A DNA stretch of 64,000 nt from Daldinia sp. FL1419 (taxonomy: Eukaryota > Ascomycota > Sordariomycetes > Xylariales > Hypoxylaceae), in the NCBI GenBank assembly GCA_025201765.1, contig MU623354.1, forward strand, positions 1-64,000. The letters are read 5' to 3'. Positions 35,066 through 45,381 of the stretch are shown here, in pieces (the first letter of the stretch is position 1; each line of letters starts with the position of its first letter). Both the position numbers and the translations under genes were made by a program. The notes under the pieces are model-generated. The model saw nothing but the letters and a program-made list of their open reading frames with translations, ran no database searches and was not told the origin of the DNA.

Positions 35066-35450
35066 AAACAGGGTGATGTTTTCGTTATAGGAACAGTTAT
35101 ATATTATAGATTCTCGTCTCGTATTGGGAGCTCTTTTACATATCCTTTCGCCGAAAGGATATATTTAGTAATAACAGCATAATTGAGTAGTGACTGGCGG
35201 CCGCAGTTCCGGCAAAGGCACCAAACATCGTTAACGTATAATTATTGCTTGACTTTGTCATAATTGATATGGTCATGCAGCTGGTAGATATGAGCTATTC
35301 TCTTGCCTGATCTACCTCTTCATGTCTGTCCTACACCTGAAGGTCGAAGACAAATACAAAACAAGCATCCGTCTACTAGGCAACTTACCAAGAGATCATG
35401 ACTTCCCCGAGTAATGGCATTGAAGTTCTAATAGGCCTCTTGCTCCATTA
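35066..35450. other. Intergenic region, no gene seen
   Basis: Normal-composition sequence downstream of the SDR pseudogene. No feature is supported. Confidence 0.45.
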
Positions 35451-36258
35451 TTAAGCGATTTTCAGCAACCAGTTTGGAAGACAGTTGCTCAACCACCTGC
35501 GTATAGTAGAAGCGGCACCCCGCCAGACAGGCCCCCTGGCACTACCAAGGATATCGCCCACCAGCTGGCGTGCTAGCACATCAACGTTGGTAATCTCAGG
35601 TTGTTTCTTCCCTTCCCGCACTTCTTGAAGGATCGGAGGGATAAGTTCGTAGTAGGAGCCAGAGGGCATCTGGAATGGGCCTATGCGCGAGTTTTCGAAG
35701 ATGTGAGTCTCGACTCCGCTGATGATTGATGTAACCACACGCACACCGAGGGTCTTTAGTTCAACCCGTAATATTTCTGATAGCTATTTGACTGCCACCT
35801 TAGAAGTGCTGTATATACCTCCTCGCGCAATGGCGAGGTTCCAGACCACAGAGCTATAGTTCATGATAATTCCTCGCGACTTGATGACCGTGGGTGCGAA
35901 CGCCTGGGTGGCAGCCAAGACACCCCAAAAATTAACGTCAAAGTGCTTCTCGGCCTTGCTAATGTCCACGTCCAAGAGTGTCATGAGAGAGTCGCGGCTG
36001 GCGTTGTTTACGAGCATGTCGAGGGACCCGCTGGTTCGTTGTCACATAGTCTGCGCACTGGACGACTGAAGCGTCGGAAGTCACATCAAACTCCACGATC
36101 TCGATATCGCTTGGGTCTCGTAAAGTGCCCGCCTTGCATGTACTACGCAAGGTTGCGAATACATAGTAATCCTTCTCACGAAGGATCTTGGCCATAGCGA
36201 CACCGATACCACCATCGCTGCATTCTGTGATGAGCGCTGTCTTCTTTTGAATCGGCAT
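35451..36258 (-). pseudogene. Short-chain dehydrogenase/reductase (SDR) pseudogene
   Basis: The locus keeps the full outline of a classical SDR of the 1-acyl-dihydroxyacetone-phosphate reductase-like type, but it is broken. It begins with KKTALITECSDGGIG, where the TGxxxGxG coenzyme motif has Glu in place of the first Gly. It then reads to DYVTTNQ, after which a frame change near 36020-36035 is needed to continue into SLDMLVNNAS. MNYSSV and YSTSKVAVK (Tyr-x3-Lys) follow. Immediately after, an in-frame TAG (35784-35786) replaces what is usually Gln in the family (KVAVKQLSE-type sequence). The remaining C-terminal 110 codons stay open to 35451. No intron explains either lesion. A Gln codon CAG to TAG change is a C to T transition at CpA, the RIP-preferred site. 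Confidence 0.82.
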
Positions 36259-36663
36259 GGTACCTAATTCGCAGTGTTGGCTCTGATTAGGTATCTCTTG
36301 CCGTGGGGGAATTAGAAAGACGAAATAAAACGCCTTGGATCGCGGTTCATTCGACATGTCATTCTTGGTACCTAGGTAACTACTTCGTATTTGATGGTCT
36401 AAGTACTTACTTTTAATTCTTACATTTTTGCTTAGAAGGGGGATAATCTGACATGTCACTCTGAGCACTCGAGTAACTACCTCCTGATAGTATTTGGCTA
36501 ATTAAAGGAGAGACATAATCTACCTTGAATCTTTATATTTCTGTCATACAAGCAAACGGGTTAATAACTACCTACCTCATGCAAACCATTAATGTCCAAC
36601 AGGAAGGAGACTCCTAATTAATCAAAGTTTTAAGGAGAGGGTATTATTATAACCCGCCATCTT
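36259..36663. other. Intergenic region between the two SDR loci
   Basis: Short upstream region of the pseudogene and 3' flank of the intact SDR. TACCTA/CCTAGG motifs occur at about 36365-36405. No gene was seen. Confidence 0.5.
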
Positions 36664-37847
36664 TTACTCTACCTTTGCCAAAACTTCATCAGTCCAAGAC
36701 CATAACTCACGACCTAATTCCTCGCTCATCGCCGTCTTATCCAACTTCCCCTGGACACCGACGGGTTTATAGTATGCACCGTTAACTAATTCGTCTCTTT
36801 TTGCACCTGCTGCTGCCCAGAGTTGGTTAAGACGGCCTAGACTCTCGTCCACTACACCACCACCAAGTATCCAGTTCGCACCGTACACAAACGCCTTTTT
36901 AATCGGGGGCAAGCTGTTTACTAAGTCTGTAGTGACAACCCCAGGGTGAATAGATACTGCTTTGATATTAGGGTACCGCCGCGCGATCTCGGTAGCATAG
37001 ATTATATTTGCGATTTTGCTTTGCCTAGAGGGATTTTGCCTAATCAGTTCTTCCGACTTAACCACTTGATACGCTTAAACCAATTTCAAAAGTTTATATC
37101 ATATTTTGGTCCTAACCAGTTAAAAAAAGCCGACTTACCCATATCGAAGATGAAATCCAAGCAAAGTCAGGTCTTCTTGCTTAGTACGGATCGTGGCGAA
37201 ATCTATACCATTTTTCGGGTGTCCTCGCCAACCAGCAGATGTGAGAATAACAACTCTCACGTCGGAATCAGGCACATCTGCAGTCTTTTTCAAGACGGGT
37301 AAGAAGTGCTGGATAATCATACCGTGTGCAAGATGATTGACCGCAAAGTGTATCTCAAAGCCATCTTCGCTTAGGGCCGGTGGTTTATCCATAATGCCGG
37401 CATTGCACCTATTTGCAGTTAGTTTCGTGTCATCCTCCCCATATCGGATAGCATATAAAGAAATGCAAATATGACCAACATAAGAATATCGAGACGATCA
37501 TGGGTAAATTGAGCACAGGCTTTCTTGACCGAAGACAAGGAGCCCATATCCATCCTCAAAAATGTCATTCCTACGGATGGGTTGGTCTTATTAATATCCT
37601 GGATAACGGCGTCGCCAGCTTGTGCATTGCGGCCGGTGAAGTAAATATGAGTAGGGTCATGCTTTGCGAGGGCTTTAACTGAAGCCCGCCCGAGACCAGC
37701 AGTGCCTTTGCGGAGTTAGCTAACTTCAACACACAAAGTACAGAATACTAGTGACAGCATACCGCCTGTAACGAATATAACCTTGCCTTGGAGAGATGGT
37801 ATATCCTTATCCGGGTTGAAATTTACGAACCCAGATATCGCAGGCAT
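36664..37847 (-). CDS. Short-chain dehydrogenase/reductase (retinol dehydrogenase/WW-oxidoreductase-like)
   Basis: Four exons are needed: introns 37706-37762 (GTATGC), 37409-37479 (GTTGGT donor) and 37025-37138 (GTAAGT...CTAG). Spliced, it gives 313 residues with every SDR landmark intact: VTGGTAGLG (T27-G34), the DILMCNAGIM segment (N106-A107-G108), ILTSAGW with the catalytic Ser, and YGQSK (Tyr193-x3-Lys197). KAVSIHPGVVTTDL is the conserved C-terminal substrate/cofactor region. The sequence resembles fungal members annotated as retinol dehydrogenase-like or light-induced protochlorophyllide-reductase-like SDRs; the substrate is unknown. Read without splicing it looks damaged, so the splice reconstruction matters. 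It lies next to a broken SDR on the same strand, but the two belong to different subfamilies. Confidence 0.87.
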
Positions 37848-38932
37848 GTTGGTTGCTAGTGATCCAAGGTTTGAGATTTACCAAGAAAGGTTTAGCTGTG
37901 AATATCGATTATCTTCGAATTTGAGTTTTCTTTTGCCTTGATATGTCGCTTGGCTTGTTAAGCTAGTAGGTAGTGAAGGGTTTTTTTTATAGGATTGAAT
38001 AAAGAAGACCACTGCCGGAGAAAGTGATCCTTTTATAATTTCTTGTCTTCATTTCGTAGCGGTACTAAAGCGGGCCAATATAGAAGCCGTTGCTAATAGT
38101 AATTCGCATATTCTCTAACTATCCTCCAGCTTGACTGGTTGATGAGGGTCTAAATCTATCGATTATTCGATCTATAATATGGAATTGTAGATTCTAAAAC
38201 TAGCAGGGGTATATGCAGGATAAGCAAATGACAGATACGCTATCCCCGTTATAGTTTAGACTCTTACCAAGACTACGGCTTTACAGCGCTAAAGCAACGC
38301 TCCCGGGGGCCGAGCTACCTAAAATAGAAATTAGAAGGACCAACTGTTTCTCATCCGGATAGTCGCTTCGCGCCGAGGCCGTTCTTTTTAAGTTTCCGGG
38401 ACACATATCATACATCCCGAAGATTCCTAATAAGCAGAGTGCATGAAAGTCTTGGAATACTTGCCGCAACCCGAAATTTTAAATATTTTCTCCTGTCCAT
38501 AAGGTACGCGACTCAACAATATCACATTGCAGTATGGCTTTCCCGGTATCATCAATGGCACAAATGCGCGAGGTTCGTGGTATCCTGTCTTTAGGGATAA
38601 AACTAGCAAATCATTCATGAGAGACGTTGGGCTGATGCGTTTCTAGGCGCGCGTGGAGGATGATAACTGGACTGGCCTGACTAGTGCAGCCGAAAGGAGG
38701 AAAAGACAGAATCGACTGCATCAACGAGCTTGGCGTAGGTTGTTGCGTTCCCCATATATATTGAGCTAGAGTCGCTTATGCATTTGTACGTATAGGTCGA
38801 AAGAAGGCCGCCCAGCAAGCAATTGGTGAGCAGCATCAGTCCGGTGATGAATATGCATCCCGTGGACTGGAAACCCATGGACAAGCGAAGCTGTCTAAGC
38901 CAGATGTAGATAATCCATTGGCAAACGAGGTT
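37848..38932. other. Intergenic region with unrecognised minus-strand frames
   Basis: The left part is the SDR promoter. Between 38281 and 38884 three minus-strand frames of about 60 codons each occur. One starts with a hydrophobic stretch (FITGLMLLTNCLLGG) and another reads MNDLLVLSLKTGYHEPRAF and onward, protein-like in composition. They might be exons or remnants of an unrecognised gene, but I cannot join them convincingly or name a family. Confidence 0.3.
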
Positions 38933-39715
38933 ATGAACCTCTTAAAAGCAGACCCCCGCGTGCCATCCCACCTTTATACAAAACTCAGGCCCTTTGCTTA
39001 TTGGGAGGAGTTCCACGCACAACTTAATGCTACAAACGCAATGCATGGGATACCAGACCGTCCATGTTACAATCTAAACCACCGGCAAGGCCTTGTACAT
39101 GGCGCGAGGGATAATCTATCGAGCCCCGGACGACAGGCGATTCCACCCATAATCCCGTATCTCGACAACCGCAGCCGAGCTGGTGCTACCATCCCAGATT
39201 TCTCCTTCCCCATCTCGGCCGATCATCGGCTCCTTGTACTAATCCAATACAATGTTCTCCGAGCGTTTATTACCAATATGTCTATCCTATCCGTCCTCGA
39301 ACGGATGCCCCTAGAATGCGGCGCGGCTCTTAACATCAAAAGCTTGCTTCCTCCGCCTGAGACTATACCTCCCAACCTAGTATCGACTCAGGTCCAGAAA
39401 TGTGTAGCGCATGATTTTTGGATAGATACCGTCCCATGGGGTAACATGCGTGATAATCTGATATTAAATCATGGAAAGTACGACGAAGAAGACCTCTGTG
39501 TGGATATATCTGGCGGATTGTACGAAGGCTTTGACGAGGTAGAAGCTAGAGGGCTAATCGTATGGGGAGATCCGTGGTCGGAAACGGGCTGGGAAGTTAC
39601 AGAGGGTTTTGCGAAAAAATGGGCATTGCTCTTGAAAGGATGTCATACTTTGATTGAGTCTACAAATAGGTGGAGAGAATCCAGGGGAGAAGAGAAATTG
39701 ATCGTTGATGTATAG
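38933..39715 (+). CDS. DUF3425 domain protein (bZIP-associated domain without visible bZIP)
   Basis: About 260 residues matching the DUF3425 region, which is usually found C-terminal to a bZIP domain in fungal regulators. Visible hallmarks include DHRLLVLIQYNVLRAFITNM and the following LSVLERMPLEC, then VQKCVAHDFWIDTVPW, NLILNHGKYDEEDLCVDISGGLYEGF and GLIVWGDPWSETGWEVTEGFAKKWALLLKG split by short spacers. No bZIP basic region precedes it. The frame is open upstream for about 150 bases with several Lys/Arg/Gln residues but not the bZIP consensus, so an upstream exon cannot be excluded. I chose the first in-frame ATG. Stand-alone DUF3425 proteins are also common in Sordariomycetes, so this may be complete. 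Function is unknown. Confidence 0.75.
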   Translation: MNLLKADPRVPSHLYTKLRPFAYWEEFHAQLNATNAMHGIPDRPCYNLNHRQGLVHGARDNLSSPGRQAIPPIIPYLDNRSRAGATIPDFSFPISADHRLLVLIQYNVLRAFITNMSILSVLERMPLECGAALNIKSLLPPPETIPPNLVSTQVQKCVAHDFWIDTVPWGNMRDNLILNHGKYDEEDLCVDISGGLYEGFDEVEARGLIVWGDPWSETGWEVTEGFAKKWALLLKGCHTLIESTNRWRESRGEEKLIVDV

Positions 39716-39818
39716 GAGGTATTCTTTTAAGTTGGAACGTTTGCGTACCTTTTAAACGAATTCATGAACAGAGTAGACTCGCACTTAACTACCTACCTAT
39801 TGAGCTACAGAGTAGATC

Positions 39819-41279
39819 CTATGATTCTTCACCCCAAGGACCTACTCCCGGGCCCTTATAAATCTTCCCACCCTTCCATACCCATCCAATAGTCGTTTTC
39901 TCCTGCAGTACCTTCACATCGTCAACAGGGTTTTTCAATAAGCCAAGGACATCAGCCTCGTATCCAATCTTTAGTTGGCCTGTCTTGGGAGCTTGTCCCT
40001 TTACCGTCAATGGACCATTTGCCGTCGCGGCTTTGATCGCATCTAGGTTGCTTAAGCCGGCTTGCACTGCGTAATCTAGCTCCATGGCCATGTTGAATCC
40101 CGGTGCCGTATCCGTCCCCAGCGCGATCGGCACACCTGCCTCGACAGCTAGTTTATATGCAGCGAGGCTGTTCTTCCCGCATCGTTGTGCTTTTTCCCAC
40201 TGTTGTCGCGATAATCCTTTGCCGCCCGATTGCAGCAGCAATTCAACGATGGTACGCGTGGCAATATAAACGGTACCCTTTTTCTTAATCAGTTCGATGC
40301 ACTCTTCATCCGCGAATGACACATGTTCCACAGATGCAACACCCGCGTTCACGGCAGCCAAGATACCTGGTTTTCCATGAACGTGAGCAGCTACGACACG
40401 ATTTTGTCGCGTCGCCTCTTCAACAATAGTCCGCAGCTCCTCGGGACTAAATTGTGCACACAATGGATCGTCATCTCGCGACAGGACGCCCCCCGAGGCC
40501 ATGACCTTAATCACACGTGCCCCACGCCTGATTTGCAGACGCACTGCTTTACGGCACTCATCTACACCGTCGGCTATGATCGACGTGCCGGCTCCGAACT
40601 GCCCCGCAGACACGTTCGATACGCCTAGATTCAAAAGCACGTCCCCCGCCGGCAGCGCAAAGACGTCCCCGTGCCCAGCCGTTTGGCTCAGACACGAACC
40701 CGCGCTGTACACGTTTGGCCCCACAATCGTCCTGTCCTCAATCGCGCGCGCGATCTCGCATCCGTACCCCGCCAGGTCGCGCAGCGAGGTATATCCTCTC
40801 TGCAACGCCTCCCAGCAGCCCTTAGCGAGGCGCGCGCCAGCCGCGGCCGGATGCTCGCTGATGATGGGGAGATAATCGTTTTTCTCATCCTCGCTCTCGC
40901 CACCGAAGTGCGCGTGGCAGTCCCAGAGCCCAGGCATCAGATATGGCACCGAGTACGACTTATGCGGTACCTCGGTGAATCTCGGCGGGAGATCTGGCTG
41001 CGAGCCGACCCACGAGATGAGCTTGTTTTTAATGACCAAGGCGGCATCCTTGATGGGTTGCCCGTCGCCGGGAATTAGAAGGCTGGCGATAATGATAGTT
41101 GGAACTTGCTCCCTATCGCTGTCGTTGTCGGGTGGATATACAATGGAATATTCACTCCTAGTACGTATAGCGATGCCGAATCCCGTGGAGAAGACGCGCT
41201 TTGGGAGGGTCTGAGATTGAGGTTGGATTGTACGTAGGGTCATTTTGGTTAAGACTTTGGTCTGTTTCTGCTTTCTCAT
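39819..41279 (-). CDS. Metal-dependent amidohydrolase, ochratoxinase-like (imidazolonepropionase-type)
   Basis: A single-exon gene of 486 residues in the amidohydrolase superfamily. The closest enzyme I recognise is the fungal ochratoxin amidohydrolase, which splits ochratoxin A into phenylalanine and the less toxic ochratoxin alpha; prolidase-like peptidase or carboxypeptidase activity is also possible. Metal ligands are complete: H122-x-H124 in DCHAHFGG, carbamylated-Lys candidate K258 in VIKVMASGG, H299/H301 in AHVHGK, H319 in EHVSFAD, and D390 in LGTDTAPG. ASLLIPGDGQP near residue 65 and GYEADVLGL near the end form the composite beta-sandwich domain. The N-terminal 50 residues are poorly conserved, with Lys/Arg/Ser/Thr and possible mitochondrial-presequence character; Met13 is an alternative start. 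Substrate on sequence alone is inference. Confidence 0.88.
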   Translation of the reverse strand: MRKQKQTKVLTKMTLRTIQPQSQTLPKRVFSTGFGIAIRTRSEYSIVYPPDNDSDREQVPTIIIASLLIPGDGQPIKDAALVIKNKLISWVGSQPDLPPRFTEVPHKSYSVPYLMPGLWDCHAHFGGESEDEKNDYLPIISEHPAAAGARLAKGCWEALQRGYTSLRDLAGYGCEIARAIEDRTIVGPNVYSAGSCLSQTAGHGDVFALPAGDVLLNLGVSNVSAGQFGAGTSIIADGVDECRKAVRLQIRRGARVIKVMASGGVLSRDDDPLCAQFSPEELRTIVEEATRQNRVVAAHVHGKPGILAAVNAGVASVEHVSFADEECIELIKKKGTVYIATRTIVELLLQSGGKGLSRQQWEKAQRCGKNSLAAYKLAVEAGVPIALGTDTAPGFNMAMELDYAVQAGLSNLDAIKAATANGPLTVKGQAPKTGQLKIGYEADVLGLLKNPVDDVKVLQEKTTIGWVWKGGKIYKGPGVGPWGEES

Positions 41280-42013
41280 TGGTGTCGGTGTTGGTGTTGG
41301 TGTTGAGATATCTCCTAGTAAGAAGTAATCCTAGATAGGCTAGGTAGTTAAGTGGATAGTCATAATGGTAACACCAACTGTAGAAAGCCGATGGTAGCTA
41401 GGATGATATCTATCTACAGGTACAGTAACTATACGAGTATGTAACCTTGTCCAGTAACCCCTGACATATTATGTAGACAAGGTCTCGTGATCTGTCTCAT
41501 TAACCACATGTGCGCTTAGCTTATATTGCCTGATATATTTAAAGCACTATAAAGCACTATAAAGCAATATAATATATTGAGCAAGCTATACATACACTGC
41601 TTCCATTTACACTCCAGCTTAATTTAGGCACAAGCCAAGTCGTCTTGATAAACCTCCAGATTCAAGTCATTATTTACTTCCATTTAGTAATGCTTCACCA
41701 CGGTAGAAAAACGTGCCTAGTCAAAGCCCATATTTCCTTTTCATCTTCTTTATGTCTTCGATAAACACTTTACTGCTCCAACAGAGCAAGAAAAGAATTC
41801 TGGAGCCGACAATGCATTGTCAAATACACGCCAAGTTACTTTCTCTAAGGCGGACAACAACGAGGGTAAACAATGAATAACGTCCTTAACATATTGTCCC
41901 TAAACCTTCCACCTAGGTCGAACAATTTATAATTGCGCATGTCCGCCTTGTTTTGAATTCCACGGCGCTTTGAAGACAGAAGTACCTAGGCTACTGATAC
42001 AGGATTCGACAAT
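41280..42013. other. Divergent intergenic region with short tandem repeats
   Basis: This is a shared upstream region of the amidohydrolase and the Cys/His-rich gene. A (GTGTTG)-like tract abuts the amidohydrolase start at 41281-41308, and a 10 bp repeat lies near 41541. No gene was seen. Confidence 0.5.
41541..41570. repeat. Three tandem 10 bp AAAGCACTAT units
   Basis: Two exact copies and a third with one change near its end. A short simple repeat in the divergent promoter region. Confidence 0.75.
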
Positions 42014-42487
42014 ATGTCCCTACGCGGTGAATTGAGCCCGAAGGCGATGCTTTATTTCCAATTAAAAGCTGACAAGATCGCAACGGAACCAGTGTGGCCG
42101 TGTAGTTTATGTGATTCCCGTTATCGGCTCCAGTGTACTCATCTTTCAACTGAGGATTACGCAACGTTGAAGGCCAAAAGGAACAAAGCTGCTGCCAAAG
42201 ATGCGAACAGCCAGGACATAGTCGATATCTACGAATGTGGTCATGTTTACGGTGATTGGCACCATACAGGGCACGATGGTAATGAAACGAGGAAATACTA
42301 CAAGGGGATGTGTACAGAATGCCTATGCGAATGGGTATGGGAAAACCGGTCTATTCGTGTAGGTAAGTTAAAGGGCGACGTACGCGCTCGCCAAAGTAGA
42401 AGTAAGGTTGCTACAAAGTCGCGAAGGAAGCGAGAGGGGGTGATGAAGAAATGGGTCCTGAGAGGTGCTATGCGTGGAAAGGCGTGA
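42014..42487 (+). CDS. Hypothetical small Cys/His-rich basic protein
   Basis: An ATG-initiated single-exon frame of 157 residues that I do not recognise. It contains paired cysteines and histidines that could bind zinc: CSLC (residues about 30-33), C-T-H near 42-44, YECGHVYGDWHHTGH (about 75-89) and CTECLCEW (about 101-108). The last 40 residues are strongly basic (SRSKVATKSRRKREG), which could be a nuclear signal or nucleic-acid-binding tail. The composition and organised Cys spacing argue that it is a real gene. Many filamentous fungi carry small uncharacterised proteins of this kind. Confidence 0.6.
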   Translation: MSLRGELSPKAMLYFQLKADKIATEPVWPCSLCDSRYRLQCTHLSTEDYATLKAKRNKAAAKDANSQDIVDIYECGHVYGDWHHTGHDGNETRKYYKGMCTECLCEWVWENRSIRVGKLKGDVRARQSRSKVATKSRRKREGVMKKWVLRGAMRGKA

Positions 42488-43626
42488 CAACGTAGATATA
42501 TTATGCTTTGGTAGCACGGTGGTTATCGCCTCCTAGGCACATGCGTAAATAAAATATATTGATTTATTAAGGAGTGAATATCTTCGTCTGTTGTGCCAAC
42601 ATGAACTACCTACATGTAGGTGTTCCGTGTTCCTTATTTCTTATATACTATTCAAGTGACTAGACTCTCTGTGCAAAGGTTAGGTAGGTAGGTAGGTAGG
42701 TAGGTAGGTAGGTAGGTATGTTTATGGGAATAATTGGTATTGCTTGCACATGCTCAACGCGTCCGCATACGCCGTTTCCGTAGACGTAGGGCTCCCGTGA
42801 GACGTGTATTAGGCCATATCGCGGCCACATCGCAGCAGCGACAACCTCGCGACGACTATTGTCTCCTGATAATAAGCACACGGCGCACTTGCTCTTACCT
42901 CCTTAATGTGATCATGCGGCTCGCAGGTACCTGATTACTTACACATACTAAGGCATCCACCTAGACAACAATATCAGATAAGCTGCTACTGCCTTGGTCC
43001 TTGCCCTTCTACCTTATCGGCGGATTATGAAGGAAGGTGCTACCCCTTGGGAAATATACTTGAGATGTGTAATCTGTTACTAGGTAGGTACATACCCGCC
43101 TGGCTGCCTTATATGTCCGCATACGTGTAGGCATTCACTCCAATGTACCTAATTGCAGGCCTTAGAGGTACATAGGCGGCGGCTTCCTTGTGACTTCCTT
43201 CTTCACTGTGTTTGCTGTTGCCCCCCTTATTGACTTGATCGTTCTTGCCTAGGCATCTACGTAGTTTCCTTACAATAGTTTGGTAGCCTTAGGCGCCTGT
43301 ATAAAAGTATCTACAATTCCCACTTGCCATCAATCTTGAAACTTTTCTTCCCAAATTACATTCCTCTTCATCGCAGTTCCTGGCGCCGTCAATTCTCTAG
43401 TTTATCACAAACCTTCATCTTCAGAACGACTTCCGCCGATCTCGTTGATGCAAGCCGCCTGTGACTCCATCTAATAAATATTCTTTTCGCTATTGCGCGT
43501 CGCCGATCGTTGTTTCGTCGACGAGCACTCGATACTCCTCGCGTTAACTATTGTTCTTTCTTTTCACCCCAGACTGCACTGCCAACAATAATATCTTTTC
43601 TTCCGCTTGCGCGTTTTAGTGACACC
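42488..43626. other. Intergenic region with TACCTA/TAGGTA-rich sequence
   Basis: About 1.1 kb. It contains a TAGG tetranucleotide tract at 42677-42718 and further TACCTA-type motifs at 42590-43260. The right end is the promoter and leader of the 2EXR gene. No gene was seen. Confidence 0.5.
42677..42718. repeat. (AGGT)n tetranucleotide tract
   Basis: About ten uninterrupted AGGT units, the reverse complement of the ACCT tract in front of DAD1. A microsatellite. Confidence 0.9.
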
Positions 43627-45381
43627 ATGGCTGCACCAAGCAGTAGCCTTATCAACCTTGACGACGAGAAGCATCCTTATGCTTACATTACTCGCATGAA
43701 TCAGGGTAGCTGTCTTTTTAAGAAGTTGCCTCTTGAGGTAAGAACGTTGTCCTTTGGCTTAAAATCGGACCGGCGCCGGTAAACTCACAATATTTTCAGA
43801 TTCGTCTAGCCATCTACGAGTACGCCGTAGCCATTGATAAGCCCGTTCGACCTAAGCAGAAGGCCCCTCGCTCGAACAAGTTTATATGGGGTGACTACCT
43901 AAATGATCACTTCAGTTACTTATCAATGGATCTTATCAATGTAGAAGAGCCGTTGGCAATCATTTCTCTCAGCCGCACTTGCCGTGCAATATACCAAGAG
44001 TTAGAAGACCACCCTGTCTTCTATCGTGTCAACGAGTTTGAATTCAGATTGGCCAAAGATATCCATGCATTCCTAGCAGCCATTGTCCCTAAGCGTCTGG
44101 AGATGATTCGTACCATTCGTCTTTTAACTCCAGGACCTTTCCAAGAAGATTGGTCCGCGCCACGCACTGGTTCCATTGACCATATCCTAACCCTTCTAAG
44201 TCGATGCTGCGATCTCAGAAAACTATATCTCGTTATCCAAGATGCCCCCGGCATTAACTCGAAGGCCTGGATCCGTGAGTGGAGTATCATGGCGCACCGC
44301 CCTCATGACATACCTGCTTTGATCAATCTGCCTGTTTTATGTCCACTCGTTCAACTAATCTGGAACGGAACGGAGCTTCACCTGAAAAAGTTTCTGGAAG
44401 AAATGCCTGATCACCCTTTTCTCCACCGAGATCTGGACACCAAATCGCTCATGCGTAGCATACTTGGCGGTTGTAAGTCCTGATCCCCTATATTCTATTT
44501 AGCTTTCTTTGCATTGCAATGGTCCACCTCCCCTCCTCAATAATACACGTCATAATGGCCTATTTTTCATTTTTCATTTTTCATTTTTCATTCTTTCATT
44601 CTTTCATTCTTCATCTCGTAGAATTCTCTAACCCTTTTGTACTGCAGTGAATGAACGTAAAGAAGCATTTGCACTCGAAAGCAAAGGCCAGCATAGTCAT
44701 GACAGCCGACCCAAGTGGCTGAAGGATATGGCGACTAAAGACGCAATCAATGCCGCCGTGGTAGCAGCACCGGTCGACTTCACGGGCAGAAACCGTATTG
44801 CACAGGACTTCTCTCTTATACGGGATGAAATCTCGTCCCGCACTAGACGTAAATCCAAACACGTTGATTCACTTGGTGTCATACGCCGCGATGTACCCAA
44901 ATATAACGCCGACGGCTTGTTAGTCTGGGAACACGATGAAATCTTGGGTATACGTTGGAGCGATTCGGGAGAGGCAGAAATTTCATTGAGCTGGGTCGGC
45001 TCTATCAGCGTGCGCCAACCTTCTTGGGAACCTTTTCATGCTTTCGTAATGGACCGTCGAGGAGAAGAAGGAGTGCTCAGGTACTTCAGAGAGAAAATGA
45101 TCTATGGGGGACGCGGGAAAGCCCATCTTCAAAAGATGAAATCAACCCCTTCTGTTTCAGACATTGCCAAACTCGCCGGTGGGCTGAAAAGCTTCCTTGG
45201 GAAGAACAGAACTCAGAGGGGACACAATAGAATCGCCGCCTGGACTTACTGGGCTCAGAAGTACGATGATCTTGTGAAGAGACTAGAAGCTGAATATGGG
45301 TGGGAAGAGGCTGAGAAAGAGGAAAATGATGATGAAATAACAGAGAAAGAGGAAGATGATGAAACAACAAAGGAAGAGTAA
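43627..45381 (+). CDS. 2EXR/F-box-like domain protein, function unknown
   Basis: Three exons with introns at 43738-43799 (GTAAGA...TCAG) and 44473-44647 (GTAAGT...GCAG) give 505 residues. The first junction rebuilds LPLE|IRLAIYEYAV, the opening of the 2EXR/F-box-like motif very common in Pezizomycotina (LPxEIRxxIYEYA). ISLSRTCRAIYQELEDHPVFYRVNEFEF is the matching second part, where exterior residues contact a presumed helical repeat. The C-terminal half is charged and Lys/Glu-rich and ends in a Glu/Asp run. Such proteins form large, fast-evolving families in these fungi; substrate adaptor roles are assumed but not shown. The second intron contains a TTTTTCAT-type tandem repeat. Confidence 0.82.
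44561..44614. repeat. (TTTTTCA)n then (CTTTCATT)n tandem tract inside an intron
   Basis: Four or more copies of a TTTTTCAT-like unit pass into TTCTTTCATT-like units. It lies in the pyrimidine-rich part of the second intron of the 2EXR gene, so it may help define that 3' splice site. Confidence 0.85.

Noticed and set aside
36664..37847. Second SDR looked frame-broken, with a gap between conserved blocks
   Set aside because: Three introns, one with a GTTGGT donor, rejoin TGGTAGLG, CNAG and YGQSK in frame.
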